DNA of 64,000 nucleotides from Brachyhypopomus gauderio (GCF_052324685.1 NC_135214.1:3177049-3241048), one strand, 5' to 3'. Counted from the first letter of the stretch, positions 1 through 12,004 are shown. Numbers and translations are program-made. The notes: generated from the sequence alone by a model not told the origin.

Positions 1-161
1 TTCATATAGAGTATAGAATCACTGGTGTACAAATGGCTATTTACAGAGCCTGCAAAGAACCAGTCTGCACTTTTCACACAAATTCAGAATGTCCCTTTTG
101 TCCTTTTTTGCTAATTTGCTTCAACATCTCAATTTTCCTTTTCTTTTTTTGTCGTCTGCAG

Positions 162-1040
162 ATGGGAGACTATTTTTGAAAACCACCGTGATGTACTGAT
201 AGAATGGTGCAGCGGACTTGCAAAGTCTTTCATGCGAAGATTTGGAAGAAGTCTGTCATGTGAAGATTGTCATATGAAGAGAGTCCTGACCACCGGTCTC
301 TGTAGTTACAAAAACAGGTCAAGCCGAATGCAGAGGCTCTGTGGAGACTCTGGGTTTGGCCCGTAGCCGAAGGACGGCCGTGTCAGAATGTAGAATTAGG
401 ACTCTACTTCTCACCAGAATCAACAATACATTGTGGCAGATATGGGATTAAACATGCCAGCTCTTTTGAAGGCAACAATTTGAGCACAGTAAAATGTACC
501 ATGAGGTATACTTGGTTATCAAATCCACAGCACTGAAGATTTTTTATACTGTATTTAAACCAGCGAGAAAGCTTTGAAAAAGAAATTCTGATCCAGGGGT
601 TTTGTTTTGTATTAAAAAAAGATACATCCCTAATGTTATAGCTTATTGCCAAGTCATTCAAGACCCTCGCTTGGAGAAAAAAACCTCTGGAAATGTGAAT
701 TTGAATATATGTTGATCAATAGACATGACTAATCTTTGCTTTAAACGTTTTCTAAATTAGAAAAAAAATACAATCAAGTTTCATTTTTATCATTGTTGTA
801 TATACAAGAAAAATAGGTTAACCCACTCACTTTGTTATGTGTATATAAAGTAAAAAAAGAAGGTATTGTGTATGCAGTAGAACTATTAGGAAAACAATAC
901 CAACATTTATATTGAATTTCTAGATTTGTTTCTGAGCCATCAGCCTTTCAGATAGCTGCCATTGCGTGGAGGAAGCATGCGGGCATGTCAATGTTTGTCC
1001 TGATCTCTTGTTACTCAATAAATACGTACCTGTGCTGAAC
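162..1040 (+). other. possible terminal exon and 3' UTR of an unidentified plus-strand gene
   Basis: A long pyrimidine tract (about 130-158) ends in a CAG acceptor at 159-161. After it, one reading frame stays open from 163 to a TAG at 364-366 (67 codons, opening W-E-T-I-F-E-N-H-R). The other two frames stop after about 5 and 11 codons. A canonical AATAAA lies at 1017-1022, followed by a GT-rich stretch, so an acceptor-to-polyA terminal exon of about 880 nt is plausible. I do not recognise the peptide, and it does not resemble the UBAC2 C-terminus expected from tetrapod synteny. Part of the open frame comes from a degenerate tandem motif (tcatgcgaag / tcatgtgaag / tcatatgaag, about 229-280), which weakens the coding case. 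It may be a non-coding RNA exon or chance. Confidence 0.3.
1017..1022 (+). terminator. AATAAA polyadenylation signal candidate
   Basis: Perfect AATAAA with a GT-rich downstream element about 30 nt later (gggttggttc). It would end the candidate terminal exon that starts at 162. The hexamer is common by chance in AT-rich DNA, so its weight comes only from pairing with the acceptor. Confidence 0.35.
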
Positions 1041-1943
1041 AATTACACAGGGTTGGTTCACTTACACCCCGTCAAACCTGACACAGGTCACCTCCTACAT
1101 CGGCGTCTGGGTTAGAGGTGCACAGTCGGAGAGAGAATCTCCTCAGTGCGGTGGTCTCACCATTAACGTATTGGAAGTGCTGGACACACAGCGAAGGTCT
1201 GGGCAGGAGGTGATGCAGATTGCGACTCTATTGATGCCGCCATTGCTTGATTACTGACGTAAATGAGAGCTGATATTTCCAAAATGTGCGGAAGCAGAAG
1301 AGATCGATTGTAATCACACTCATTGTTTAAAAAAAGTTTGAAAGAGCAATAAGTATTATCTCTGTGTTCCATTTGTCATTGCGTTTGGCTGGCCACAATC
1401 TGACACCTCCTTCCCAGGAAGGAAAAATGTTACATTAGATCCAATTCTTCATGGCAAGGTTTTAAAGCAATCAACAATCACCACAGGCCTTGCCTAGAGT
1501 TCACTTACAGAAAGCAGGGGCAACAGTGCGCATCATACCTGCCCCTGGCTGCACTGTTTTTGTGTGAATGTCTCTGTTTCTGTTCAGAACAGGCCTGACA
1601 TTTTGACAGTAGGCCTGGCGTTAGGAACTTGATCTGCTGCAATTGGGACCATCACAGAGTGCATTGAACACCACAGAGCAGGTCGCCTTCACACCAGAAG
1701 CCCTGCACCTACCACCCAAGGCATTTGAGGGTGTCTTATCGACCTTTCGCTAGTTCACCTGTGAATTTCCTCAAATGTTGTCTCACGCAGTTCGAGTATC
1801 ATTCTGTGTTTCTCATGGTTATCAGAACATCATTGTGGTGTAGCTTTATATTCCACTTTGCTTAGCTGTTGTAGCAGACCAGTACAAATCGTACGCTGGC
1901 TCAGACTTTTCACCTGATAACATTTTTTTAAGGTCTATTAAAG

Positions 1944-1998
1944 TTTTTTTTTTTTTTTTTTTTTTTTTGAAGTTGTACTTATTTTTGAAGTTGTACTT
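1944..1998. repeat. poly-T tract plus 17-bp direct repeat
   Basis: Twenty-five T residues (1944-1968) are followed by two copies of gaagttgtactt separated by a few T/A bases. It may be the tail of a retroposon on the minus strand, but no body or target-site duplication was recognised. Confidence 0.6.
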
Positions 1999-2072
1999 TA
2001 ATCTAATTGAATTAACCTGCATTTTCTACAAGTGGGTGGTTCTGGTGGGGGAGGGGTGGTCTGTGTGTGTGT

Positions 2073-2094
2073 GGGGGGGGGGGGGGGGGGGGGG
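2073..2094. repeat. poly-G tract (22 G)
   Basis: Uninterrupted G run directly after a short GT repeat. Its length in the assembly is probably unreliable, as usual for homopolymers. Confidence 0.9.
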
Positions 2095-2109
2095 ACCTGT
2101 GATTGTCAG

Positions 2110-3000
2110 TGTCTCACGTAATCTCATTGTGATCGTTTTTCATATCGGTTCACCTCAAAGCAAAAACTACAAGTCGTCTCCACATCTGTCCTTTACTCCT
2201 CTGCGACTTCCCATGAAATCACTAAATTATGTTTAATTTAACCATGTAGCTTCTTAACAAAGTTCAATAGATTGTCATTCCTGTCATTCTTGTATTTCAA
2301 GTGTATATGGCATTAGTGTTTGATAATAAACGATGTGTTTTAAAGTCTGTTCTAAGCGGCAAGGCTCATTCAAGACATGCTGAAGAAAAGATGACCATGT
2401 CCAGACGTGTTCAGATGACCATGTGCCTCATCAGCATAACAAATAAATAAATGCTACTGTCTTCTTCTTTAAGAGGAGATGTAATACTGAGGCGTGAAAG
2501 AAGGATGCAGTTCACCAAATGATCTGAACTAGCTCTGTCCATTTCACCTAGACTGCAGTCACACCTCCGGTGAAGTCTAAACCAAGCGCAGGAGCTAAAA
2601 TGTGGCTCATAAGATTTTACACTCGCACATTCACACCAAATGATGACTTGAGGCTTCAACAGGCAGAGCGCACAGAAGCAGAGTTTTAAACCAGAAAGAT
2701 GAACCGAGCCCTGTAATCACAGGGAAGGTATTTCCATTATTTCTTGAATTTTCACAATGTTTAAACACACATTTGTTCCCAGTGATTATAGTAAAATGAC
2801 AAAACATTGATGTGAAGTTACAGTGTTTTATTAAAAGGGGTTGGCTTTTAATAAAAAATCATGTTAATAATGTATATAACTGTGGCATGATTTATGAGGA
2901 TATGACTTCCCTTCACTTTGTATTGCAGTAAAGAAAACATGAATTTTGAAACCATGAGGATTGTTTTGAGGTCTGTTTTCCCACTTTTCATAGTTTTTGC

Positions 3001-3033
<33 letters not shown>

Positions 3034-5399
3034 TAATCATACATGCGCATATGCATGCAGACATACTGTCTTGTGGTTAAGTGAGCCTATTTCAACATTT
3101 GTATTCATCTTATTACGATCACATGATCGTCAATTGAAGCTCCCTTATGTAAATAAGTCAGATTGCCATAGCTAACACATTCTCTCCATGTCAAAACATG
3201 ATAGCCATCATTGGCACTAATTACAGCAGCATAAACACTCTTTACATTGTCTGTGCTGGAGTTTCGCTCCCTGTGTTGTAGTTGATGAATAGTCTTGGAA
3301 ATGTTTGGTGACACAGGAAAAATGAGGAGACAGAACGATAGTCCCCTCTGTTGTCATCCCTACAAGAACAGATTCACGTAACACAGGCGCAAAAAACTCG
3401 CCCGGCGTCTAAGCACACAGTGGTTTTGAGGTCAGATGTCACTGTGCTTTACGTGACGTTTGTTAACTGCACTTAATAGCAGAGTTAAAACCACAAATTC
3501 GCTGAGGCCCAATGTGAACAGCTTCCTGTTTGTGTATGCTAATAGAAGGGTGTAAATTTCAGCACCAAACACAAAAGTCGTGTATAATATTACATAAGCA
3601 GAGTGCTTATATTTTAATCTGAAGGGCAATCAAAATTGTTCATGGTTGAGTTGTGAAACACGTGTTATTGAACAATGACAATATCTGGTAGAATAAAACC
3701 GTTCAAGCTTGCCGCTGTGCACATGCAGTAATACACCAGACATTACTGAGAAATGAAACCTTTCATTCTCTCTGCTTGAAGAGGCAACCATATTCCAACA
3801 CAAAACATTGTGCTCAAACTATTGTTAAAGCAGTGCACACTGGGCTCTACGACCCTTAAACTCGGAGGTGTTTTAGGGCTCGAACTTCCAACCGTTCTGA
3901 AATTCATGGCTTTTAAGCAGCACCAGAGTCCTCTAACTCTCTGGCCTTTTGCACTCTCTGTTTGAGATTTGAAGAAAACAGAACAAGAATCGACATTGTG
4001 TGAACAAATTTCTCTTGTAAGCACTTTGGATGGAAATGTGTTGACATGGCAGTGGCTTGGCTTGGCTCGTTTGCATGCGTTTTAAAGCATGGCTGTAACA
4101 GAGCAGGCCTGGGATGAATAATTGACTGATCACTGCATAATTCAACACAGCGTTGTAGAAATTCAAGGTCTAGAACATTTCAGGCATCTCTTCTTTATTA
4201 AAAAATGAGGTTAAAGTTTCAATCAACCTTGAAAAAAAAACCTACATATATAGTGGCAATCAATGGGTGCCTGTAACTTCATATTATGAAGTCCAGCCCT
4301 TCTCACAGGCATAAAAGGTTTCTGTCCCTGGTGTGTGAAACTTGAACTGTGAGGATTTTAGGTAATATTAGACCCACAAATTCTCTGTCCATCAAATGCT
4401 CATTAACCACCCCCCTCCACCCCCCCCCCCCCCTTCTCTCACCCCTCCTCAACCAAACATAATATTAAGTATCTCTAACTGAGCCTTGCTGGGTGGAGTG
4501 TAATGGGTAAACTGGCCTCCAGTTCAACTCCCGCCTTCCCGCTTTGGCCAAAGTGCGTCTGCACTGTATTTCCTTGCACACAGGAAGCGTTGTATGCCGT
4601 TTGACGTCTCTCTCTCTGCTGCGGCTGTATTTCCCTGCAGCTAGATGTGTCATACCCACACGCATGCTGCGATCTGTTCACTCCAGACGCACGACTATGA
4701 ACCGCAAACAGCACAACCGTCCCGCACGCTGTAGCAGCGTGGCATGCTGGGAGCGCTCGAGCACCGCGTATTCCAGCCTCGCGCTCAAAGCTGTCTTCCT
4801 AAAGGGCTGCAGCTTTTCACGCGGGTCTCAGCGCTACGCCCTCGGCCCTCAATCTCGCTCGGCTGTTTATCTCTGTGCCAGACAACTGTGAATGGCTCCC
4901 TACGAGTAGCAAGACCTTCAGCCAAATATCTCCGGCACTAATGACCAGTGAATAGAACCGTGCTGAAGGGCCATCTCAACCTGTGCCACTGCGGTGTCGT
5001 CTTCAGTGGCTACGGCTGGTGTTTCTCCAAACAAAAGATGATAGTACTGAGCCAAGAGTATCTTAAGCTATCTCTTTTTACCGCATGTGAACATCGCCCA
5101 CTGGGTTACGCTCGGACTAAACCGGTGTGCGTCTCTCTCCACACCAGGCCACACGTGAGTGACAGCTCGTTGCTAACTTCATTAGTACACTTAATGGCTC
5201 AGCCTCGATTGACATTCACCATACTATTAAACAGAATAAAACTGAGAAACTATCAAAGACTTTCCAAATATCTCTCTCTCTCTGTTCCCCATCTGGACAT
5301 CTTTGAGTCAGCGAGGAAGGAAATCGGTATGACTTGATTGAACACAAGATAGACTTAATGTCATCTAATCAGAAAGACCATTATGTATTAGCGAGAGCA
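2110..5399. other. intergenic, no gene recognised
   Basis: Mostly AT-rich DNA. It contains a GT microsatellite at 3002-3034 and a C run at 4420-4433. A more CpG-containing stretch at about 4500-4900 has overlapping open frames of up to 115 codons, but no recognisable protein and no splice-bounded exon. I see no RNA gene. Confidence 0.6.
3002..3034. repeat. (GT)n microsatellite
   Basis: About 12 GT units, one TA interruption, then more GT. It causes short valine/cysteine-rich false frames. Confidence 0.9.
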
Positions 5400-5665
5400 C
5401 CAAACAGAATTATCTGACAAGGGGCAGGCCACATTATCTAAATTAACATTTTGCAAGCATGAACATGCCAGGGCGCAGTGGAAAATGAAAGGCTACAGGA
5501 GTGTGGCCTGCATTTAGACATTCGGCCAGTAATTATTAATTTATGCTTGTCTGTGGTCTTAATGAAAATGAAAGCCAGGAGAAGAGAACAGGGAGGGATA
5601 ATGTGCCGTGAAATTGAGTTCCATTTGTTCGGGGGCCACCTTTTAACTTTTCCTTTCTTCCCAGG
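5400..5665. other. candidate conserved non-coding element
   Basis: Low-repeat, moderately AT-rich sequence with several TAAT-type homeodomain cores (taattattaattta near 5530) and no coding signature. This texture is typical of developmental enhancers in vertebrate genomes. It is judged by reading alone, with no alignment. It ends against the C-homopolymer at 5740-5766. Confidence 0.25.
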
Positions 5666-5739
5666 AAATGAAACCAACCAGAGTTCTTGTGTGTGTCCAC
5701 CAACCCCTCCCCTCTCCTCCACCAACACCACCATCTCCT

Positions 5740-5766
5740 CCCCCCCCCCCCCCCCCCCCCCCCCCC
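5740..5766. repeat. poly-C tract (27 C)
   Basis: Uninterrupted C run following a CT/CCT-rich stretch. It produces proline-rich and glycine-rich false frames on the two strands. Confidence 0.9.
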
Positions 5767-5869
5767 GAGCCTGTCATCTGGCCCAGACACAGACAATCTC
5801 TTGACCTTTGCAGTGTCTGTAAATATCCTGTCTCACTCTATAATCTACTTTATACAGCCATAGCCCAAT

Positions 5870-7000
5870 GATTACTCTTTATTCTTCAATAACCAGTGAA
5901 CATGCTAGCTCTATTTAGCGGAGTGCAAAGTGAGTTAAACACTGAGAATTGAGGTGTGGCAGTATCAGTATGGTGTTGCATTTACGTGTTTTCTAATGTA
6001 TTCTCATGGTTCATCACAAAGGCTTTGGTCTGAGACTGCTGCCCATGGTGCCGAGATCAATTTGACCTGAAAATAAGCATTTGAATACTTACAGAGGTGG
6101 AAAAGCTACTTTCAAAATGTAACTAATGAATGGATGTATTAATTAAACCTAATTAGTCATAAATGATGAGGTATGTGTCCCAAATAAAACTGTATATTAC
6201 TTTTGCAATACTTTTGTGACACTTGAACCCTGAAGATGCGATACAGAAGAACTGCTCATAATGTTGTATGGAATCATGGATCAACAACATTACTGATGTA
6301 AACATTTTGGCTGTCTAACTTGTATGTCATGATGAAACAAACATATCACTTGCTTTGCTTGGCTTCTAAAATCATCAATCTGCTGAGCAAAATAAAACAT
6401 GCTTACGTTGTTTTTGAGGAAACCATCTGGCTCAATTTAGTAATGTATCACCAATTACTGGACAAATATTAATAATATAATTGTAATAATTATTTATAGA
6501 TTGTACATTTGTCTTATATGTCCTTTATTATGAGCCCAAAAAGCATATATCACCACTATGTCCCACTCATTAGCTTGTTCTGTTTGCTATATCTCATTAT
6601 ATGGCCATCTGAATAAACCAACTATATTTTGTTGTACCCTCTACAGCGCCCTCTATTGGAGCAGGCTGTGCAGTGAAAATGATATCAAAGACACCCAGCT
6701 AACTGGGATGTTGTGGTCATGTGATCATTTTGAAATAATCATCTTCACAATTAAGAGCCACTTTATGTTGAGGAATTCTTCGAGAAAGATGATGCTATGT
6801 GTAAGTATTAGGGCCACGTCCCTGAGCCCGTGTCATGATGTAGTGATCACACAGCTCTGCTCCTGCCCCGCAGAACACAGATGCAAGGACTGAGGGCAGA
6901 GTCTGAACAAGGCTCAGGAGCCTGGGATCCTTCTTCACTCCGTGCCTCTGTCAGAAAGAAAGGTTGGATGGATGCTGTGTAAGGAAAACACACAGCGAGA
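5870..7000. other. intergenic, no gene recognised
   Basis: AT-rich sequence without a supportable exon. A short gcgccctctattgg motif at about 6648 resembles debris found in fish SINE-type repeats. Confidence 0.5.
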
Positions 7001-7023
7001 CACACACACACACACACACACAC
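7000..7023. repeat. (CA)n microsatellite
   Basis: About 12 CA units, followed by GTGTGCG and ACACATACACACA. Confidence 0.9.
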
Positions 7024-7049
7024 GTGTGCGCACACATACACACAAGCTA

Positions 7050-7300
7050 TTAACCTTCCTCCAGCTCATCAACTTTATTTTGCAATCTTCCTTCAGAACC
7101 ATTAGAATACCCTGAAGAAATGACTTTCCAATTAAAGAGGATCCAGGAGAAGAACGCCTCTTTTTTATCTGCAACTCCTGGTGTTCTTTATTCCAATCAT
7201 TGAAATTGGAATTGATTTTTCAATTTAAGCTATGGACTGCTATGGACATGCAGCAGCGAGGGCCCAAACAGAGCTGCATTGTGAAATATTTGTCATGTCT
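7050..7300. other. candidate conserved non-coding element
   Basis: Complex, non-repetitive sequence with an inverted AATT-rich core (attgaaattggaattgatttttcaattta, 7199-7228 region) and TTTATT/TAAT motifs but no coding frame. Proposed only from its texture. The gypsy remnant begins about 200 bp downstream. Confidence 0.2.
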
Positions 7301-7515
7301 GTCCCTCATAAATGCACAGTGGCCCTGCACACCTTAATGCACACCCAGCATGGCAGTGCTGTGAAAGACCATCACGAGTGGCCATCACTGGGACCACATG
7401 CAGATGAAGGCCACATCCTGCAGCTCCTCGTGAAATTACTCTCTTTTTTACCCATAAGACAAAAGGGAATACTGGGTGACATTCTCAGAACCTGTATTCG
7501 GACTCGGCTAGTTTG

Positions 7516-7611
7516 TGTCATGAAATCCGCCCCAGGAACTACAATACCCAGCATGCCCAGCATCACTGGCTTCAACCCTACTGAGACCCACCTGTCCCTC
7601 AGCTACCTGTA
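7516..7611 (+). repeat. truncated 5' LTR of gypsy remnant
   Basis: Homologous to the beginning of the 3' LTR at 9792: both start TGTCATG and share the tacaat(a/c)cccagcatgcccagcat block and a following gagatccacctgt-like stretch. Similarity fades after about 95 bp, and gag-like sequence begins soon after, so the rest of this LTR and the leader appear deleted. Confidence 0.65.
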
Positions 7612-7656
7612 GCAGCAACATCTCGCGGCAGCCTCTCCTACTATAGGTTCAACAGG

Positions 7657-7767
7657 CCTGGGAAGTATGATGGCTCTCCAGATGAAAGTACTAGCTTTTT
7701 ACTGCAATGTGACTCCTCTCACCTTACACTGGAGCGCTGAAGACTGGACAAAACTCTACAAGTCCCC
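7657..7767 (+). pseudogene. gag fragment of gypsy element
   Basis: One short frame reads P-G-K-Y-D-G-S-P-D-E-S-T-S-F-L-L-Q-C-D, resembling the conserved start of the Ty3/gypsy gag region in fish elements (a (K/R)-Y-D/S-G core followed by FL.QC). A stop follows within about 30 codons. It is non-functional and lies just inside the 5' LTR, as expected. Confidence 0.55.
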
Positions 7768-8309
7768 TTAGAACCTGTCAGCAACACGTACCAGCTTGTA
7801 GTAAATGGAGCCCCGTTTGGTTCCACACACAATCGTCCCCATCAAAGTTCAACTCAGCATGTTACACTTGGAAGATATTTAGTTTATTGTAATGAAGTCT
7901 TCCGAATTCCCTTCCTATCTCCATTGGCTTCACAAACATGACCCACGTTTCATGCAAGGGACACGACAATGTAGCCTGTTCAGAATTTTGCTTCGAAAAT
8001 TGTGTTCATTTCCCGATCATTTGGGTACAATCTACTACAGTTGAAAGCCCCGAAGATGATAAACACTGCACCACTCCCCTTTCCTCCATAAAATCAAGAT
8101 GTTCGCGCAGTGTTTAGTAAAGAGACTTAGTTAGCTGATGCCACATCGTTCATATGACTGTTCCATCAAGATAACACAGGGGTCCACATTACCCAAAGAA
8201 ACGAATTGTTTATATGAGTACTTGGTTATGCCATATGTTTGCACAATCATTTATGCATTAAACAATGATGTCTTACAAGAATACCTAGGCAAACTATAAG
8301 GCCTTATAG

Positions 8310-8620
8310 GATATATTTATGACATTCTAATCTATCCTGATCTACCCATACAGAACACAGGTGCATAAAGTGCTGCAAACTCTACTGGATCAACAACTGT
8401 AAGTCAAATTGGAAAAATGTCACTTTCACCAAACAGCCATTTCATTCCTGGGTTACAAGATCTTCCAAGGAGGTGTGTCCATGGATGAACACAAGATGGA
8501 GGCCATACAGCAGTGGCTGATATATAGTACGGTATTTCAGTTACAGAGTTTCTTGGGTCTTGTTTTATACGTAACTTCAGTACAATTGCAGCACCTCTCA
8601 CACCTCTCGAGGTCCCAAGC
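8310..8620 (+). pseudogene. reverse transcriptase fragment, gypsy type
   Basis: Two frames together carry the end of a gypsy reverse transcriptase. First comes a degraded catalytic-loop region (YDILIYPDL, near 8320, with the usual paired aspartates reduced). Then a frame from 8409 has EKCHFHQTAISFLGY followed by GGVSMDEHKMEAIQQW and SFLGLVLYV, matching the thumb/connection segment of the family. At least one frameshift separates them. It cannot be active. Confidence 0.8.
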
Positions 8621-8639
8621 AGCTTAAATGGTCCCACGA

Positions 8640-9060
8640 AGCTTTCAAACAGCTCAAGACGTTCACCACTGCTGTGGTACTTAAACACCCAGATCCTTCA
8701 ACCCTGTTCATAGTGGATGTAGAAGCTTCTAACAAAAGTATTGGAGCCGTTCTATCACAACAGGTTGGTGAATCTGATCCAACAGCCTACTTCTCCCATA
8801 AGCTAATACCAGAAGAGAGCGTCATTGGAGAAAGGGAGTTATTAGCTATCAAACTTACTCTAGAGGAATAGCGACACCAGCTAGATGGGGCAAATCATGC
8901 CTTTAAGGTAATCACAGATCACAAAAACCTAGAATTTATACGCAAGGAAACTCTCTTGATTGACAGGCACGCTGGTCACATGTCCTCAAGCGGTTCGATT
9001 GCACGATTGCCTATAGATCCGGACATAGGACCACTAAGGCAGATTCTCTCTCTAGGATGT
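8640..9060 (+). pseudogene. RNase H fragment, gypsy type
   Basis: The frame at 8674-8871 carries a VDVEASNKSIGAVLSQQ motif, the RNase H start in which the first catalytic aspartate precedes A-S. It continues to an SHKL...GERELLAIK segment and is cut by an in-frame TAG at 8869-8871. The homology runs on past the stop (a TDHKNLEFI motif near 8915), then shifts frame into a segment ending in T-K-A-D-S-L-S-R. Domain order matches Ty3/gypsy pol. Confidence 0.8.
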
Positions 9061-9186
9061 ACCAAGAAGAAAAAGAAGAACAGGACCACATCTTCCCTCC
9101 CTAAATGGTAACATCATCTATCTGTTGGGAGATTGGCGAAGAGATTACCAGACCACTGGCGAATACAGAAGTACCTGCAGAGTGTC

Positions 9187-9560
9187 CTCCCTGAGACCAT
9201 ATGCTGACATGGTCACATACGTATCTCAGAACGGGTCATCCAGGGGATTGTTGCATCTTCTTCGATCTGCTGTCAATGCAGTCTCGTAAAACGCAAGTTT
9301 CACCTTCTTCCAGTACCAGAGAGACCTTGGACTCATCTAGCTCTGGAGTTTGCGATGGATTTACCGCGATCCCAAGGCAACACCACCGTACTTTGCAACT
9401 TTGAGATCCTAGAAAACATCCTGTCTGATGGAGGACCACAATTCATCTCCCAATAGTGGTCAGCGTTCCTCGAATGAATCGGAATAGCAGTAAGTCATAC
9501 GTCCAGATATCATCTTTAGTCTAATGGACAATGCAAACTTATAAATCAGGAACTAGGCAA
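9187..9560 (+). pseudogene. integrase fragment, gypsy type
   Basis: Short pieces in different frames resemble the integrase core: an L-E-F-A-M-D-L-P segment near 9343 and a LSDGGPQFIS motif near 9425, which corresponds to the second catalytic aspartate region (family consensus S-D-R-G-P-Q-F). Several stops and frameshifts interrupt it. The zinc-binding and C-terminal domains were not recognised. Confidence 0.65.
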
Positions 9561-9791
9561 ATTCTTGCATATTTTCTGACTAAATAATCCCACTGATTGG
9601 TGAAGGATTCACCCATAGGCAGAGATAGCACAGAACTTTCGAATGCTATCTAGGTTATCAACCCAACATGGCGCCATGGATTGCTACTCGATCAGACTTG
9701 TCCGCTGTAGATTATTGGGTGAAACACAGCGAACAGATGACAGGTGACACATCAATGAATCATGGTGGTACCTCAAACGTACATGCGACCC

Positions 9792-10111
9792 TGTCATGTG
9801 ACCCGACCCCGGGAACTACAATCCCCAGCATGCCCAGCATCGCTGACTCCAATCCTCCTCCCCTCATTTCTGAGATCCACCTGTTTCTCATTATCACAGA
9901 AAAGTATTACCAACAACATTGTTAGAAGCATACCAAGCATTCTTTAGTCTGCATGTAATTTATGGTTTGATCTGGTCTGTCTGGCATCTTTGTGTTTTGG
10001 ATTAGCCCCTTTGTACCTCTGCCTGGTTTTGTCTTTTTGCTGGTCAATTTGACCTGGACGGTTTCGGACTTTTTTGACCCTGGACGACTCCGACATGTTT
10101 CCATCGTTACA
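9792..10111 (+). repeat. 3' LTR of gypsy remnant
   Basis: About 320 bp, starting TGTCATG and ending GTTACA, so it has the TG...CA ends of retroviral-type LTRs. Its first ~95 bp match 7516-7611. The rest has no surviving partner in this window. No clear polypurine tract directly precedes it. Confidence 0.65.
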
Positions 10112-11111
10112 GTCTGAAGCAGCATTCTTCAATATGATGCATGTCAGGTAAATAATCCATGTGCTATTTCAAAACAGCATCTGAGACAAATCCAGAGAGA
10201 CTTTGTTTGGCTTCATACCGTCATGAGAAGCTTGACAGTAATAGACTATGAGATACTTAAACAGTCTTGACTGGAAACCTTAAATAGAATGTATGTCTTA
10301 ACTTATTTTGGTAATAAGCCACTTTCAAAGGAAAATGTGCTGTTTCTATCTATTTTTTCTAAAGAAAATGATGCTCATATATATAAAACCCAAGGAGAGT
10401 AAAGGATTCAGTGCGAACCTTGTGCTCAACTGATGGACTTGTACAGGAAGTAAGATGTTTAGCAATGGCAGCCAAGTCTGTGTCTGTTTTACAAGCGTAA
10501 CAGCTACTGTGCAGTCCTGCCTATAACAAGCCCGGCCGTCAGCACTGTACGGCTGCACCACTCCCCTTGGCCTGCAGGAAACAGTCGTCTTCTTCAATTA
10601 CAATCGGAATCACACGTGGCCTTTTCTTGCAGCCGGACCCGTGAAGCCCCGTGCAGCCAAGGCAGTTGCCTTGTAATGAGCATTTATTGTTCTCCCGGCC
10701 ACGGGTACCACCTTTACGGGGTCGGATCCGAGGTGAAATGGTTTCCTCGGCGCTGTTTTACGGGGGCATTTAGAGGAGGGAAGAGAGGCGGGCGTGCGGA
10801 CTGATGGTTCCCCTTCAGCTTTCTGACAGCCACGCCAGGCTTGTTTGTGTCTCTCTCTCTCTGGTTCGCTCGTGCTGGTTAATATAGTTGTGCTGCTGGA
10901 ACGCAGAGGGGGAAGATTAATGGATGCGAAAGGCGGCCGGTAGTTGCAGGCAGGACATAGCGGGCCAGCAGCCATCTGTTCACCCGCCGTCACACCGCAC
11001 CTGACGGGGAGCGCGTGGCGTAGACACCCACCACTCACACTGGAACTCGGTACTGCTCCCGCAACGAACGAACAAACGGCACGCTATAGCAGCATGCTAA
11101 AGTACATGCAG

Positions 11112-11133
11112 CCTCTCTCTCTCTCTCTCTCTC
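11112..11133. repeat. (CT)n microsatellite
   Basis: About 11 CT units in a pyrimidine-rich stretch. Confidence 0.85.
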
Positions 11134-11990
11134 CCACCCTACCCTCCCCAACCCCCTGCCCCACCAATGTATTTTTACCTCTCAATCAAGCGTGGCTGTT
11201 AAAAGTCCAGAACAGTTGCAGCATGTTCTGAGGGACGGAGCCGCGAGTGAAAAGTGATTAAGAGATCCTCTTGAGGCAAAACAGATCATTCGCACAGACA
11301 AGATGCCGTGTAATCAAATTAAGATGAAAATGTAGAGAAAGCCCTTTGGGTTTTTTATGCGTTTGAAATGAAACAGAGATGTCCTCGGAACCTCATCAAA
11401 TATTGGCCTGTGTTCAAACGCTGCAGAGTATCCATCCCACACACGCTCCGCCAGCTCCAGCCGGGCCACAATCAGCAGGAAGCTTTAGCAGACCTCAAAA
11501 CTTGGAGGTTAATAGTCAGAAATAACAGCCCCGCTCCTTGTTTTCCGTACTTATTCTCATTCCGCCAAACCGCCTAATGTTAAACAACAACCTTGGTTTT
11601 CTCTAGCGGTGTCGACATCTGTAAAGCGAAATGAAGTTTCCTCTCTAAGTATCAATCTTGTAATTGAGCTCTCGGAGCTGGCTACGTGACACGCACGCAC
11701 AAGCACCCTCTTGGCTGTCAGATCAAGGCGCACCACTGCCCCGTGCTGTCGTTCTGGAGAGGCCCTCCTCTCCTCCCCTCCATGCTCACTGCCTCTCCGG
11801 GTCCTGCGCTAGGAGCGTGGCGGACTGGCTACACGCACAGAGTTTCAATTATTTCCAATGCGGAGAACCGCCCCATAATTAGCGATGGCACGGGCGCGTA
11901 GGCTAGTTGTAGACTGGATGTAATTGTTTTCTCAGTGGTGACTTCAGTAGAATAACATCGAGAAAGGGTGATAAGAGGAGCTAGGAGGAG

Positions 11991-12004
11991 GGAGAGAGAG
12001 AGAG

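Larger units (their letters stand above)
7516..10111 (+). mobile_element. decayed Ty3/gypsy LTR retrotransposon
   Basis: The remnant reads on the plus strand. Both ends share a direct repeat starting TGTCATG and containing the ggaactacaat...cccagcatgcccagcatc block (7516-7611 and from 9792). The 3' copy ends CGTTACA at 10111, giving TG...CA termini. Between them, in the expected order, are fragments like gag (from 7657), reverse transcriptase (about 8310-8600), RNase H (about 8640-9060) and integrase (about 9187-9560). All are broken by frameshifts and stops. At about 2.6 kb it is far shorter than an intact element of this class, so large internal deletions have occurred, including part of the 5' LTR. 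Flanking 5-mers gtttg (7511-7515) and gtctg (10112-10116) could be a mutated target-site duplication. No envelope-like gene was seen. Confidence 0.85.

Noticed and set aside
10610..11038. 142-codon minus frame
   Set aside because: No recognisable domains. It lies in a CpG-containing intergenic stretch without splice context.
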